A DNA stretch of 32,634 nt from Pseudomonas sp. ANT_H12B (GCF_008369325.1 NZ_VOBI01000033.1:1-32634), one strand, 5' to 3'. Positions 8,860-17,132 are shown, counted from the stretch's first letter. Translations and numbers: made by a program. Notes: generated by a model from the sequence alone, not told the origin.

Positions 8860-8877
8860 AAGTGCTGTAATGCACTT
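8860..8877. promoter_or_regulatory. Inverted repeat AAGTGC-N6-GCACTT upstream of the sigma-54 activator
   Basis: Perfect 6-bp arms with a 6-bp spacer, ending 83 bp before the activator start codon. It could be an operator, for example for autoregulation. There is no direct evidence for the bound protein. Confidence 0.4.
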
Positions 8878-8889
8878 GCCATCGCCCTG

Positions 8890-8902
8890 ACGTTAACGTA
8901 AA
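8890..8902. promoter_or_regulatory. Palindrome ACGTTAACGT containing the shared 11-mer
   Basis: ACGTTAACGT (8890-8899) is a perfect 10-bp palindrome. Extended to 8902 it contains GTTAACGTAAA, the exact reverse complement of the 11-mer at 7661-7671. It lies 58 bp before the activator start. From memory it looks somewhat like operators of MerR-type regulators of the LiuR group, but I cannot confirm that. Confidence 0.45.
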
Positions 8903-8960
8903 GATTGCGGCAGGGCGCTGATCTTGAAAAAGCGCAGGGCGGACCGATCCGGAGCGCTTG

Positions 8961-10865
8961 ATGACGCTAATAAAAACAACTCCCCCCAAGCTACACAGCG
9001 AAGCCCGGCTGGCTCGGGAAAAACTCCATCTGGAGGGCGAAGTCCCCGATGGCGTGTTGCGCGCGGAAATCGATGCGTCGTGGCGACGTAGCCTGAGCCA
9101 TGGCGTGCATTTCAATGCCAAGCATGAGCTGGCGCTGGAATCGAGCGCGAGTCTCGACGTGCTGTTGGCGAGCAATCGGCTGCTGATCGATGCGGCATTG
9201 CCGGCCATCGATTACCTGGCCGAACGGCAAGGCAAGGAAGGGCTGATCATCCTCGCCAATTCCGACGCCACCATCCTCGCCGTCGAAGGTCGTGCCGATC
9301 GTCTCAAGGGCAGCGGCCTGCAAGACATCACCCTTGGCGCCTGCTGGAGCGAAGCCGCTCGCGGCACCAATGCCCTCGGCACCGCGCTGGTGGAAGCGCG
9401 GCCCACGATGATCGATTGCGGCGAACATTACCTTGATCGCCTGAGCGATTTCTCCTGCACGTCAGTGCCGATTTATTGCCCGCAAGGCGACATCCTCGGC
9501 GTGCTCGACCTGACCCGTGAAGGCCCGCTCGGCCGCGTCCACGACAGCACCGCGTTGCTGGCCATGGCCGTCAGCCAGATCGAAAGCCGCGTGTTCAACG
9601 CCAGTTATCCGGACGAGATCGTCCTGGCCTTCCACAGCCGTCGGCAATACCTCGAATCCCCTTGGCAGGGCCTGTTGGCGGTGAACCTCGGCGGGCAGAT
9701 TCTCGCGGTCAGCGCCCAGGCCTGTCAGTTGCTCCACGCCGAACGCTCGGCGTTGGTCGGTCGACGCTGTGAAGAGTTTCTGGGCGTCGATGGCCTGCAA
9801 CTGTTATCGCGCCTGCATCAGGGCGGCGTCGGCAGCCTGCAAACCGCCAAAGGCGAATTCTTCTACAAAACCCTGCGCGCGCCACAACGTTCGATCAACG
9901 TCAGCAGCCCACCGCGCAGTGCCGCCAAAACGGCCAAACCACAGCCAGACCTGGAATCTCTGGCCGGCAGCAACGTCCGTTATGCCAGGGCTTTGCGCAT
10001 GGCCCGCCAAGGTCTGGCCAATGAGTTGCCGGTGTTGCTGCTGGGTGAAACCGGCACCGGTAAGGAAGTCATCGCCCGCGCCCTGCACATGGCCGGCACC
10101 CGCTGCGACAAACCCTTCGTCGCGGTGAACTGCGCGGCGATCCCCGAAGGCCTGATCGAATCAGAACTGTTCGGCTACCGCGAAGGCGCGTTCACCGGCT
10201 CCCGTCGTGGCGGCATGATCGGTCGCCTGCAACAGGCCCATGGCGGCACCTTGTTTCTCGATGAAATCGGCGACATGCCGCTGGCCTTGCAAGCCCGTTT
10301 GCTGCGCGTGTTGCAGGACCGCAAAGTCGCCCCGCTGGGTGCCGGCGAGGAACAGGATATCGACGTCGCGCTGATCTGCGCCACGCACCGCGACCTCAAG
10401 CGCCTGGTGGAAGACAAACACTTCCGTGAAGACCTGTTTTACCGGGTCAACGGCATCAGCGTGATGCTTCCGGCCCTGCGCGAGCGCGAAGATTTCAGCG
10501 GTCTGGTTGCGCGTCTGCTGGCCAAGCTGGATGCACCGACAGTGGTTTTGCATGACGATTTGAATCGCTTGCTCAGCGGGTATCACTGGCCGGGCAATAT
10601 CCGCCAACTGGAAATGGTCCTGCGCACTGCGTTGGCCATGCGTGAACCGGGCGACACGGCACTCACCCTCGACCACTTGCCCGACAGCATGCTGGACGAA
10701 CTGACCGCTACCGAACGCCCTCAGTCGGGCAGCATTCGCGAAAATGAACTGGATCTGATTCGCCAATCTCTGGACAGCCATCAGGGCAACGTTTCGGCCG
10801 CCGCCGACGCCTTGGGCATCAGCCGCGCGACCTTGTATCGCAAGCTCAAACAGTTGCGCTCGTGA
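8961..10865 (+). CDS. Sigma-54-dependent transcriptional activator (AcoR-like), probable QHNDH regulator
   Basis: A 634-residue enhancer-binding protein. The N-terminal third is a GAF-type sensor, followed by a PAS-like stretch (LLAVNLGGQILAVSAQACQL). The AAA+ domain has Walker A GETGTGKE at 362-369, the sigma-54 contact loop at about 409 and Walker B as TLFLDEIGD. A Fis-type helix-turn-helix (NVSAAADALGISRATLYRKL) closes the protein. There is no receiver domain, so a small ligand such as an amine or aldehyde probably controls it (inference). The start is the ATG at 8961 after GGAGCG. Its stop overlaps the qhpF start, so it is translationally coupled to the maturation genes. The contact loop reads GAFTGS instead of GAFTGA. 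As I recall, Paracoccus uses an AraC-type QhpR, so the regulator class differs here. Confidence 0.9.
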   Translation: MTLIKTTPPKLHSEARLAREKLHLEGEVPDGVLRAEIDASWRRSLSHGVHFNAKHELALESSASLDVLLASNRLLIDAALPAIDYLAERQGKEGLIILANSDATILAVEGRADRLKGSGLQDITLGACWSEAARGTNALGTALVEARPTMIDCGEHYLDRLSDFSCTSVPIYCPQGDILGVLDLTREGPLGRVHDSTALLAMAVSQIESRVFNASYPDEIVLAFHSRRQYLESPWQGLLAVNLGGQILAVSAQACQLLHAERSALVGRRCEEFLGVDGLQLLSRLHQGGVGSLQTAKGEFFYKTLRAPQRSINVSSPPRSAAKTAKPQPDLESLAGSNVRYARALRMARQGLANELPVLLLGETGTGKEVIARALHMAGTRCDKPFVAVNCAAIPEGLIESELFGYREGAFTGSRRGGMIGRLQQAHGGTLFLDEIGDMPLALQARLLRVLQDRKVAPLGAGEEQDIDVALICATHRDLKRLVEDKHFREDLFYRVNGISVMLPALREREDFSGLVARLLAKLDAPTVVLHDDLNRLLSGYHWPGNIRQLEMVLRTALAMREPGDTALTLDHLPDSMLDELTATERPQSGSIRENELDLIRQSLDSHQGNVSAAADALGISRATLYRKLKQLRS

Positions 10866-12583
10866 TGCAGCGCTTGATCGTTCGGCTGATCGACAGCCAG
10901 AACCCCGAAGCCCTGCAAGCGGCGTTGCGTTGGCTCTACAGCTTCGTGCGCCCGCATCGTCTGGCGATTGCCGGGCTGCTCGGTTTGTCGGTCTGCGCCT
11001 CGTCGCTGGTACTGGTGCAGCCGTGGCTGACCAAATTGCTGATCGACGATGGTTTGCTGGCGCGTAATTTTCCGATGCTGGTGCTGATCGCCGGGCTGAT
11101 GATCGTCGCCGGGTTGCTCGGCACGGCACTGTCGGGGATCAATCGTTACCTGCACACGCGGCTGTCCGGGCGGATTCTGTTTGCCCTGCGCGATGACCTC
11201 TATCGGCATTTGCAGAAACTGTCGCCGAGTTTCTACGGTCAGCGGCGTATCGGTGACCTGATGTCGCGTCTTGACGGCGACGTCGCGGAGATCCAGCGCT
11301 TCGCCGTGGACTCGCTATTTTCGGCGGTATCGAGCGTGATCGGCCTGGTGGTCGCGGTGGCGATGCTGTTGACCCTGTCGTGGAAACTCTCGTTGCTGGC
11401 GCTGGTGCTGATCCCCCTCGACGTGCTCTGGCTGCGCTGGATGCGGCGCAAGGTCGAGCGTGACGTGCGGCAATTGCGTGAGCGCTCGGCGGACATGTCC
11501 TCGTTCATGGTCGAGACGCTGCCGGTGATGAAGTTCATTCAGTCTGCTGGTCAGCAACAGCGCGAATCGCGGCGGCTGGAGACGCTTGGCCAGGGCTATA
11601 TGAGCCAGTTGCTACGTCTGCAAGTCACTGAGTTTTTCACCCAGGCAGTGCCCGGCACGCTGACTTCTTTGTCCCGAGCCTGTGCGTTTTTGATCGGTGG
11701 TTATTGGGTGGTGCAAGGGACTTGGCAGCTGGGCGCGCTGATCGCGTTTTCCACTTACCTGGGCATGGCGGTCGGGCCGGTTCAGAGCCTGCTGGGTCTC
11801 TATGTCGCGATTCAACGCATGACCGTCAGCCTCGGGCGGGTGATGGAGTTGCGTGGCGAAGAGCCGACCGTTCTGACGCCGGTTACGCCGCAGCCGATGC
11901 CGACCTCGGGCGAGCTGCGATTCGACGACGTGCACTTCAGCCATCCCGGCCGCCCGAGCACCTTGCGCGGTATTGAGGCGCGCATTCCCTACGGTTTGAA
12001 AGTCGCCCTGAGCGGCGGTTCCGGGGTCGGTAAATCGACCCTGATCGATCTGCTGCTACGGCACCACGATCCGCAGTCTGGCCGGGTGTTGCTGGGGGAG
12101 GTCGACTTGCGTGAACTGGACCTGTTCCAGCTACGCCGGCGGATTGCGGTGGTCAGTCAGGACATCGTGCTGTTTCGCGGCAGCCTGGCCGATAACCTCG
12201 CCTACGCGGTACCGGACGCCAGCCGCGAAGCGATTGCCGAAGTCGCTCGGCTGGCGCAACTCGACAGCTTGATCGAGTCCTTGCCCGAAGGCCTCGACAG
12301 CCCGTTGGGTGAGCGCGGTCAGCAGTTGTCCGGCGGGCAGAAACAGCGTATCGCCATCGCCCGGGCGTTGTTGCAGGATCCGTTGATTCTGGTGCTCGAC
12401 GAAGCGACCTCGGCGGTGGATGAAGCCACCGAGCGCGAAGTCATTGAAGCCATCGATCGACTGTTCGCCGGGCGCACGCGGATCCTGATCAGCCATCGTC
12501 CTTCCACGCTGGCCGATGCCGATCTGCGCTTTGAATTGCTCGACGGCGTACTCACTTCAAAAACGGTGCTGCATGAAGCCTGA
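10865..12583 (+). CDS. qhpF: QhpF: ABC transporter (fused permease-ATPase) for export of the QHNDH gamma subunit
   Basis: A 572-residue half-transporter. The N-terminal six-helix membrane domain spans about residues 30-310 and the ATPase follows. Walker A is GGSGVGKST from G384, the signature LSGGQ is at 488-492 and Walker B ends at D512-E513. The H-loop is in RILISHRPSTL. Alone it would be called an MsbA-like exporter. Its place next to qhpE and qhpG and in the same region as qhpADCB identifies it as QhpF, which is needed to move the cross-linked gamma subunit to the periplasm. The ATG at 10865 overlaps the regulator stop by one base. A GTG three bases earlier is possible. Confidence 0.88.
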   Translation: MQRLIVRLIDSQNPEALQAALRWLYSFVRPHRLAIAGLLGLSVCASSLVLVQPWLTKLLIDDGLLARNFPMLVLIAGLMIVAGLLGTALSGINRYLHTRLSGRILFALRDDLYRHLQKLSPSFYGQRRIGDLMSRLDGDVAEIQRFAVDSLFSAVSSVIGLVVAVAMLLTLSWKLSLLALVLIPLDVLWLRWMRRKVERDVRQLRERSADMSSFMVETLPVMKFIQSAGQQQRESRRLETLGQGYMSQLLRLQVTEFFTQAVPGTLTSLSRACAFLIGGYWVVQGTWQLGALIAFSTYLGMAVGPVQSLLGLYVAIQRMTVSLGRVMELRGEEPTVLTPVTPQPMPTSGELRFDDVHFSHPGRPSTLRGIEARIPYGLKVALSGGSGVGKSTLIDLLLRHHDPQSGRVLLGEVDLRELDLFQLRRRIAVVSQDIVLFRGSLADNLAYAVPDASREAIAEVARLAQLDSLIESLPEGLDSPLGERGQQLSGGQKQRIAIARALLQDPLILVLDEATSAVDEATEREVIEAIDRLFAGRTRILISHRPSTLADADLRFELLDGVLTSKTVLHEA

Positions 12584-13250
12584 GCTGCGGATTGGTGTGG
12601 TGGACAGCGGTCACTCGGCGGCGCAGCGGGTGCAGGTGGTGGCCGGGCGACGGTTTTCGTTGCTGGAGGATGGACTGGCCGAAAGCGACTTGCGTGACGA
12701 TCCGCTGGGCCACGGCAGCGCGGTGGTCGAGGCCATCGGTCGGCGGGCGCCTTCAGCGGTATTTTGCGTGGCGCAGGTGTTCGATCAGCGTGGGGTCACC
12801 AGCGCGTTGCAGATCGCCACGGCCATCGATTGGCTGGTGACGCAGGACGTGCGCCTGATCAATTTGAGTCTCGGCTTGCGACAGGATCGCAGCCTCTTGC
12901 GTGAGGCCTGCGCGGCAGCGGTGGCACGGGGCATTTTGCTTTGTGCCGCCAGTCCGGCCCAGGGCGAAGGGGTGTTTCCGGCGAATTATCCACAGGTGCT
13001 GCGAGTGACTGGGGATGCGCGTTGCGCTGAACAGCAATGGTCGTGGCTCAACAGCGCTCAGGCGGATTTCGCCGCGTGCGTGCATGGGACGTATCCGGGG
13101 CAGTCCGGCGCCAGTCTGGGATGTGCGGCGTTGAGCGGACACATTGCGGGTTTCCTCGCGGCACATCCCGAGGCGAGCAATGAGCAGGTGATCGACTGGC
13201 TACGGGGAAATGCTCGTTATCGCGGCCCTGAACGGCGCTTTGGCCCATGA
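12573..13250 (+). CDS. qhpE: QhpE: subtilisin-like serine protease that removes the QhpC leader
   Basis: A small cytosolic subtilase of 225 residues without a signal peptide. The catalytic triad is D11 in GVVDSG, H47 in DPLGHGSAVVEAI and S181 in SGASLGCAALSGHIAGFLA. In the QHNDH system this protease cuts the leader from the cross-linked gamma subunit before export. The start is the ATG at 12573, which overlaps the qhpF reading frame by 11 bases; the qhpG start overlaps its own stop, so the three genes are coupled. The position that normally supplies the oxyanion-hole Asn (AAGN in subtilisins) reads AASP here, with P128 in that place. The assignment rests on the triad plus locus context. Confidence 0.88.
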   Translation: MKPELRIGVVDSGHSAAQRVQVVAGRRFSLLEDGLAESDLRDDPLGHGSAVVEAIGRRAPSAVFCVAQVFDQRGVTSALQIATAIDWLVTQDVRLINLSLGLRQDRSLLREACAAAVARGILLCAASPAQGEGVFPANYPQVLRVTGDARCAEQQWSWLNSAQADFAACVHGTYPGQSGASLGCAALSGHIAGFLAAHPEASNEQVIDWLRGNARYRGPERRFGP

Positions 13251-14536
13251 TCTTGATTCTGGGTGCAGGGCCTGCGGGGGCGGCAGTGGCCTTGGGGCTG
13301 CGACGGCTCGGCTACCCGGTGACGCTGGTCAGCGAATGGCGGCGGTTTGCGGCGCTGGAAGGCGTTTCCGTACGGGTGCTGGATGCCTTGCGTGGTGCGG
13401 GTCTGCATCGAGCATTGGCGGATGCGGCGCTGCCGTCCCAAAGACAGGTGTCATGGAACGGTCAGCAACATGCGCAGAACATCGAATTTCTGCTGGATCG
13501 TCCGCGCTTTGATCGAGGTCTGCGCGAGGGTCTGCGTCTTGCCGGCGTTGAGCTGATCGAAGGTCGGGTGCTGACTGTTCAGACATCGGCTTCGGGGCAT
13601 CGGATCGAGATCGAAGGGCGCGACACGCTGGTCGCAGACTTTCTGGTGGAAGCTCGCGGACGCCAGGCCCCCGCACTCGGCAAAGGCTTGCGTGGGCCGC
13701 AGACGGTCAGCCTGCTCAATCGCTGGCAAGGCCTGCCGGGCGACACGGCCAGCGCCGTGGAAAGCCTTGAGGACGGCTGGGCGTGGATGGCGCGGCGGGC
13801 CGACGGCCAGTGTTACTGGCAATGGACGGTTGACGTGGCCAGCACCGAGTTACCGGGCAAGGCGATGTTGCTCGATTATTGTTGTGAGCGGCGCCAGGGT
13901 TCGGCGTTGGCGCGGGCGTTTTTCAGTGACGGACCGGAAATCGATCTGCAACTGCATGCACGCAGCAGCACGGCGATTTTGTCCCCGCAGGTGTGTGGCG
14001 ATAACTGGATTCGGGTCGGCGACGCGGCGATGGCGGTGGATCCGCTGTCGGGTAATGGCATCTTTCAGTCCTTGTCTTCAGCGTTGCAGGCGCCGACGGT
14101 GATCAACACTTTATTGCGCAAGCCTGAGCGGGCCGCGCTGGCGCAGCGGTTTCATCAGCAACGGGTGGAACAGCTGTTTTTGCGATTTGCGCGGATAGGG
14201 CGGGATTTTTATGCCGATGAACAGCGTTGGTTGCAAAAGCCATTCTGGCAAGCGCGGCGGCAGTGGCCGGATGCCGAGGTCGCGCATGCCGATGCGGATT
14301 TCAATGCGCTGAGGATTGAGCGGGCGCCGGTGCTCAAGGATGGTTTTGTCGAGGAGGCCGAGGTGGTGATCACGGCGGATCAGCCATTGGGGATCTGGCA
14401 TGTGCAAGGGGTTGAGCTGGCGCCGTTGGTGCGGCGGTTGCGTACAGAACCGGCCGAGCGGGCGTTGACGGGGCTGACGGTGGAGCAGGGGAGGATGGTC
14501 AGGAGTTGGTTACTGTCACAAGGCTTCAAACCCTGA
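13247..14536 (+). CDS. qhpG: QhpG: FAD-dependent monooxygenase for CTQ formation
   Basis: A 429-residue flavoprotein. The dinucleotide-binding motif GAGPAG (residues 6-11) opens the protein, and the second FAD motif VGDAAMAVDPLSGNG contains D259, as in single-component flavin hydroxylases and halogenases. In QHNDH biogenesis QhpG hydroxylates the gamma-subunit tryptophan that becomes the quinone of CTQ. The ATG at 13247 overlaps the qhpE stop codon by four bases (ATGA), so translation is coupled. The gene ends the regulator-qhpF-qhpE-qhpG unit, and a REP hairpin follows. A generic reading would be geranylgeranyl-reductase-like or halogenase-like oxidoreductase; context decides for QhpG. Confidence 0.88.
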   Translation: MILILGAGPAGAAVALGLRRLGYPVTLVSEWRRFAALEGVSVRVLDALRGAGLHRALADAALPSQRQVSWNGQQHAQNIEFLLDRPRFDRGLREGLRLAGVELIEGRVLTVQTSASGHRIEIEGRDTLVADFLVEARGRQAPALGKGLRGPQTVSLLNRWQGLPGDTASAVESLEDGWAWMARRADGQCYWQWTVDVASTELPGKAMLLDYCCERRQGSALARAFFSDGPEIDLQLHARSSTAILSPQVCGDNWIRVGDAAMAVDPLSGNGIFQSLSSALQAPTVINTLLRKPERAALAQRFHQQRVEQLFLRFARIGRDFYADEQRWLQKPFWQARRQWPDAEVAHADADFNALRIERAPVLKDGFVEEAEVVITADQPLGIWHVQGVELAPLVRRLRTEPAERALTGLTVEQGRMVRSWLLSQGFKP

Positions 14537-14561
14537 CATTTGAGCTGACTGGTCTGGCCCC

Positions 14562-14582
14562 ATCGCGGGCTTGCCCGCGATG
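14562..14582. repeat. Single REP-like palindrome between convergent genes
   Basis: ATCGCGGGCTTGCCCGCGAT forms a stem with a short loop, a second REP subtype of Pseudomonas. It lies between the convergent ends of qhpG and the aldehyde dehydrogenase gene and may help end transcription from both sides, although it lacks a T-tract. Confidence 0.75.
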
Positions 14583-14603
14583 AGGCCCGTGAGGGCGCCG
14601 CAA

Positions 14604-16094
14604 TTACAACTTGATCAACACCGACTTCAACTCGGTGTAATGCTCAATCGCCGCATACCCCATCTCACGCCCGACCCCCGACATCTTGTACCCGCCAAAC
14701 GGCAACGCCGGGTCCAGAGCGCTGTGGCAATTGACCCACACCGAGCCCGACTTGATCCGCGGAATCATCCGGTGCACCGCCGCCAGATCATTCGACCAGA
14801 CGCTCGCCCCAAGCCCATAAGGACTGTCATTGGCCATGCGCAACGCATCGGCCTCGTCATCGAACGGAATCGCCACCAGCACTGGCCCGAAGATTTCTTC
14901 CTGCACCAGCGAGTGCTTCTGATCGACATCGACGATCACTGTCGGTTTGACGAAAAACCCCGGCCCGAACTGCTCGCCACCACACGCGATGGTCGCGCCA
15001 CTTTCGCGGCCCATTTCGATATAGCGAGAGACCCGCTCCTGCTGACGCGCAGAGATCAGCGGCCCCATCTCGACACTTGGGTCCAGGCCGTTACCGAGCT
15101 TCATCGCATTGGCGATGTCGGCAATGTCGGCCACCACATTGTCGAAATGCTTGCGCTGCACATACAGCCGCGAACCGGCGCAGCACACCTGACCCTGATT
15201 GAAGAAAATCGCGCTGGCGGCACCGGCTGCGGCGGTCTTCAGGTCGGCATCGGCCATGACGATGGTCGGTGATTTACCGCCCAATTCCAGGGTGACCCGG
15301 GTCATGGAGTCCATGGCGATCTTGCCGATCTGCTTACCCACGGCGGTGGAGCCGGTGAAGGTCAGTTTGTCCACCAGCGGGTTGTGAGTCAGCGCGGAAC
15401 CCGCGGTGATGCCGGTGCCAGTGACCACGTTGAACACGCCCTCGGGATAACCGGCTTCCAGCACCAGTTCCGCCAGTTTCAGCGCGGTCAGCGGGGTTTC
15501 ATCGGCGGGTTTGAGCACCACGGTACAACCGGTGGCCAGGGCCGGGCCGAGCTTCCAGCAGGCCAGCAGCAATGGGAAGTTCCAGGCGACGATAGCACCC
15601 ACCACGCCCACCGCTTCACGGCGGATAAAACTGTGGAATTGATCGTTGGGCATCAACGGCATCGAGACTTCAACGCTGGAGCCTTCGATCTTGGTCGCCC
15701 AACCGGCCATGTAGCGCAGGAAGTCGATGGACAGTTGCACGTCCATCACCTGGGCGACGGCGGCGCTTTTACCATTGTTCAGGCATTCCAGTTGCGCCAG
15801 CAGTTCAGCGTCGCGCTCCATCAGGTCGGCGAGTTTCCACAACAGATTCTGTCGCTCCCGAGGTCGGGTGCGGGTCCAGGCCGAATCATCGAACGCCTGA
15901 CGGGCGGCGAGTACGGCGCGGTCGACATCCTCAGGCGTGGCCCGTGGCACCACGCACAGCACTTCACCCGTGGCCGGGTTGTGCAGGGGCATGGTCTGGC
16001 TGTCGGCGGCCTCGACCCAGTCACCGCCGATGAGCATGCGCGGGGCGCGCTGGATGAACGCCGAGGTGGCGGGAAGCAAATAAGGGAGGGGCAT
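14604..16094 (-). CDS. Aldehyde dehydrogenase of the QHNDH amine pathway (phenylacetaldehyde dehydrogenase type)
   Basis: A 496-residue NAD(P)-dependent aldehyde dehydrogenase. The catalytic cysteine is C304 in FFNQGQVCCAGSRLYVQ, and the general-base Glu lies in VTLELGGKSP. The coenzyme-binding stretch includes VAWNFPLL and FTGSTAVGK. It probably oxidises the aldehydes made by QHNDH in the periplasm, such as phenylacetaldehyde from phenylethylamine (inference from locus and family). The start is the ATG at 16094, which gives the normal family length and has an AGAGG ribosome-binding site; upstream in-frame codons would add an untypical extension. A near-consensus sigma-54 promoter lies 38 bp upstream. 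In P. putida a comparable gene is, as I recall, called peaE. Confidence 0.92.
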   Translation of the reverse strand: MPLPYLLPATSAFIQRAPRMLIGGDWVEAADSQTMPLHNPATGEVLCVVPRATPEDVDRAVLAARQAFDDSAWTRTRPRERQNLLWKLADLMERDAELLAQLECLNNGKSAAVAQVMDVQLSIDFLRYMAGWATKIEGSSVEVSMPLMPNDQFHSFIRREAVGVVGAIVAWNFPLLLACWKLGPALATGCTVVLKPADETPLTALKLAELVLEAGYPEGVFNVVTGTGITAGSALTHNPLVDKLTFTGSTAVGKQIGKIAMDSMTRVTLELGGKSPTIVMADADLKTAAAGAASAIFFNQGQVCCAGSRLYVQRKHFDNVVADIADIANAMKLGNGLDPSVEMGPLISARQQERVSRYIEMGRESGATIACGGEQFGPGFFVKPTVIVDVDQKHSLVQEEIFGPVLVAIPFDDEADALRMANDSPYGLGASVWSNDLAAVHRMIPRIKSGSVWVNCHSALDPALPFGGYKMSGVGREMGYAAIEHYTELKSVLIKL

Positions 16095-16131
16095 GGCGAG
16101 ACCTCTTGTTGTTCGTGAGAACAAGGCTTTC

Positions 16132-16147
16132 GCAATGGCTGTGCCAA
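16132..16147 (-). promoter_or_regulatory. Sigma-54 (-24/-12) promoter of the aldehyde dehydrogenase gene
   Basis: On the minus strand the sequence reads TTGGCACAGCCATTGC. GG and GC are separated by exactly 10 bases, and it matches TGGCAC-N5-TTGC fully. The start site would be near 16120, about 26 bases before the ATG at 16094. The sigma-54 activator encoded at 8961 is the obvious candidate partner. Confidence 0.8.
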
Positions 16148-16221
16148 GTACCGGGAAGGGCCGGATAGCCTTGGTCAGCGGGATTTTGGGTGACTCAAAA
16201 GAAGGGTGGATGCTATGGGTT

Positions 16222-16270
16222 TGTTGCAAATTGCGACAGCGATTGAGACGACGAGCAACCGGGTTGCGAC
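16222..16270. promoter_or_regulatory. Candidate enhancer (UAS) sites for the sigma-54 activator
   Basis: The 17-mer at 16222-16238 is a quasi-palindrome; on the minus strand it reads TGTCGCAATTTGCAACA. A second site at 16255-16270 contains the palindrome GCAACCGGGTTGC and repeats TTGCGAC with 33-bp spacing (16231 and 16264). They lie 75-125 bp upstream of the -24/-12 element, a usual distance for enhancer-binding proteins. A related 17-mer precedes qhpA. Confidence 0.6.
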
Positions 16271-16368
16271 CTTGAGGCACCCGCCATAGAGGACTAGAAT
16301 TTTCAGGCTCGGCGGGTGAAATGAAGGAGCATTTTCCCGGCCATACATCTGGTGTAAGGGAGGTAACG

Positions 16369-16623
16369 ATGTTCCTTTCAACCCTGGAAATTCAAAACAT
16401 CATCGAACACAGTTTTCTGCCCTCGGTGTGCACATGCAACATGGAGGCGGATCAGTCCCTGACGATTCGGATCTGTGATTGCTTGACCGGCAAAGTGGAT
16501 CTGTTCGCCACCCACGTACCCGTGTGGACACTGGACAGTCCCCACGCAATTGCGCTGCTGATAGCTGAGATGCATCAAGAGATCAACGCGCACAAAGACG
16601 TTCACCCGACGTTTTCCAGCTGA
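16369..16623 (+). CDS. DUF1652 family small protein
   Basis: An 84-residue protein with the layout of the Pseudomonas DUF1652 family: an N-terminal LSTLEIQNIIEHSFLPSVCTC, a central SLTIRICDCLTGKVDLF and a C-terminal helix. Its function is unknown. The ATG at 16369 is preceded by AAGGGAGG with ideal spacing; an in-frame ATG at 16321 is less likely. The gene is divergent from the aldehyde dehydrogenase and convergent with the next small gene. Similar paralogues are scattered through Pseudomonas genomes, so its place inside the QHNDH locus is probably incidental. Confidence 0.85.
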   Translation: MFLSTLEIQNIIEHSFLPSVCTCNMEADQSLTIRICDCLTGKVDLFATHVPVWTLDSPHAIALLIAEMHQEINAHKDVHPTFSS

Positions 16624-16635
16624 CCCGGCGTCACG

Positions 16636-16657
16636 CCGCACCCCATAAATGGTGCGG
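16636..16657. terminator. Hairpin between convergent small genes, possible bidirectional terminator
   Basis: CCGCACC (16636-16642) pairs perfectly with GGTGCGG (16651-16657) around an 8-base loop, midway between two converging stop codons. There is no clear T-tract, so terminator strength is uncertain. Confidence 0.5.
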
Positions 16658-16671
16658 CTCGCGCTGACTGA

Positions 16672-17028
16672 TCAGGCGGCAACTTTTCGATAAATTTCTT
16701 CGAATGTGGTGCCATCCACGGCAGCCAGCAGCTTTCTGTCGTCCTTGAGCGTCGCCAGAAAGGTCACTTCGGTTTCCTTGCCGGCCAGCATGAACCCGGC
16801 GATCGCGCCGATGGGTCCCAATAACATGGCACCCGCCACGCCAAAGCCGATCGCATCCTTGATGTTGTTGATCGAATCCTTGTTGGCCACTTCTACGCAC
16901 TTGAACGATGAGAGCGGGAGGGTGATGCCTGGCCACGGGTGAAGCGACGTCCTGAGGGTGAAAACGCCGTCTCTGTACTCTCCATCACCCTGCAGAAAGT
17001 CCCCCGCCAGGACAGTGATGCTTGCCAT
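16672..17028 (-). CDS. Hypothetical protein with one glycine-rich hydrophobic segment
   Basis: A 118-residue protein that I do not recognise. The N-terminal half is soluble and predicted to be mostly strand (ITVLAGDFLQGDGEYRDGVFTLRT). Residues about 59-83 form one hydrophobic, glycine- and alanine-rich stretch that may span the membrane (AIGFGVAGAMLLGPIGAIAG). A short charged C-terminus ends in FEEIYRKVAA. The ATG at 17028 has AGGGGA upstream. There is no signal peptide. Its neighbours give no functional hint beyond being placed between the aldehyde dehydrogenase and qhpA. Confidence 0.7.
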   Translation of the reverse strand: MASITVLAGDFLQGDGEYRDGVFTLRTSLHPWPGITLPLSSFKCVEVANKDSINNIKDAIGFGVAGAMLLGPIGAIAGFMLAGKETEVTFLATLKDDRKLLAAVDGTTFEEIYRKVAA

Positions 17029-17132
17029 TTTGTAATCCCCTGATTGGCAATCGGTGAATCCCCATTTCGCGCCTGCCGGGAACCGTCGTCAATCGTCGGG
17101 CGATGAACTGTTCCGGGCGGGGCATCTATGCT

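Noticed and set aside
15384..16118. Plus-strand open frame of 244 codons opposite the aldehyde dehydrogenase
   Set aside because: His- and Gln-rich shadow translation of a clearly conserved dehydrogenase gene.
16095..16280. 62-codon N-terminal extension of the aldehyde dehydrogenase
   Set aside because: It would place the sigma-54 promoter and the palindromic sites inside the gene and exceed the normal family length.
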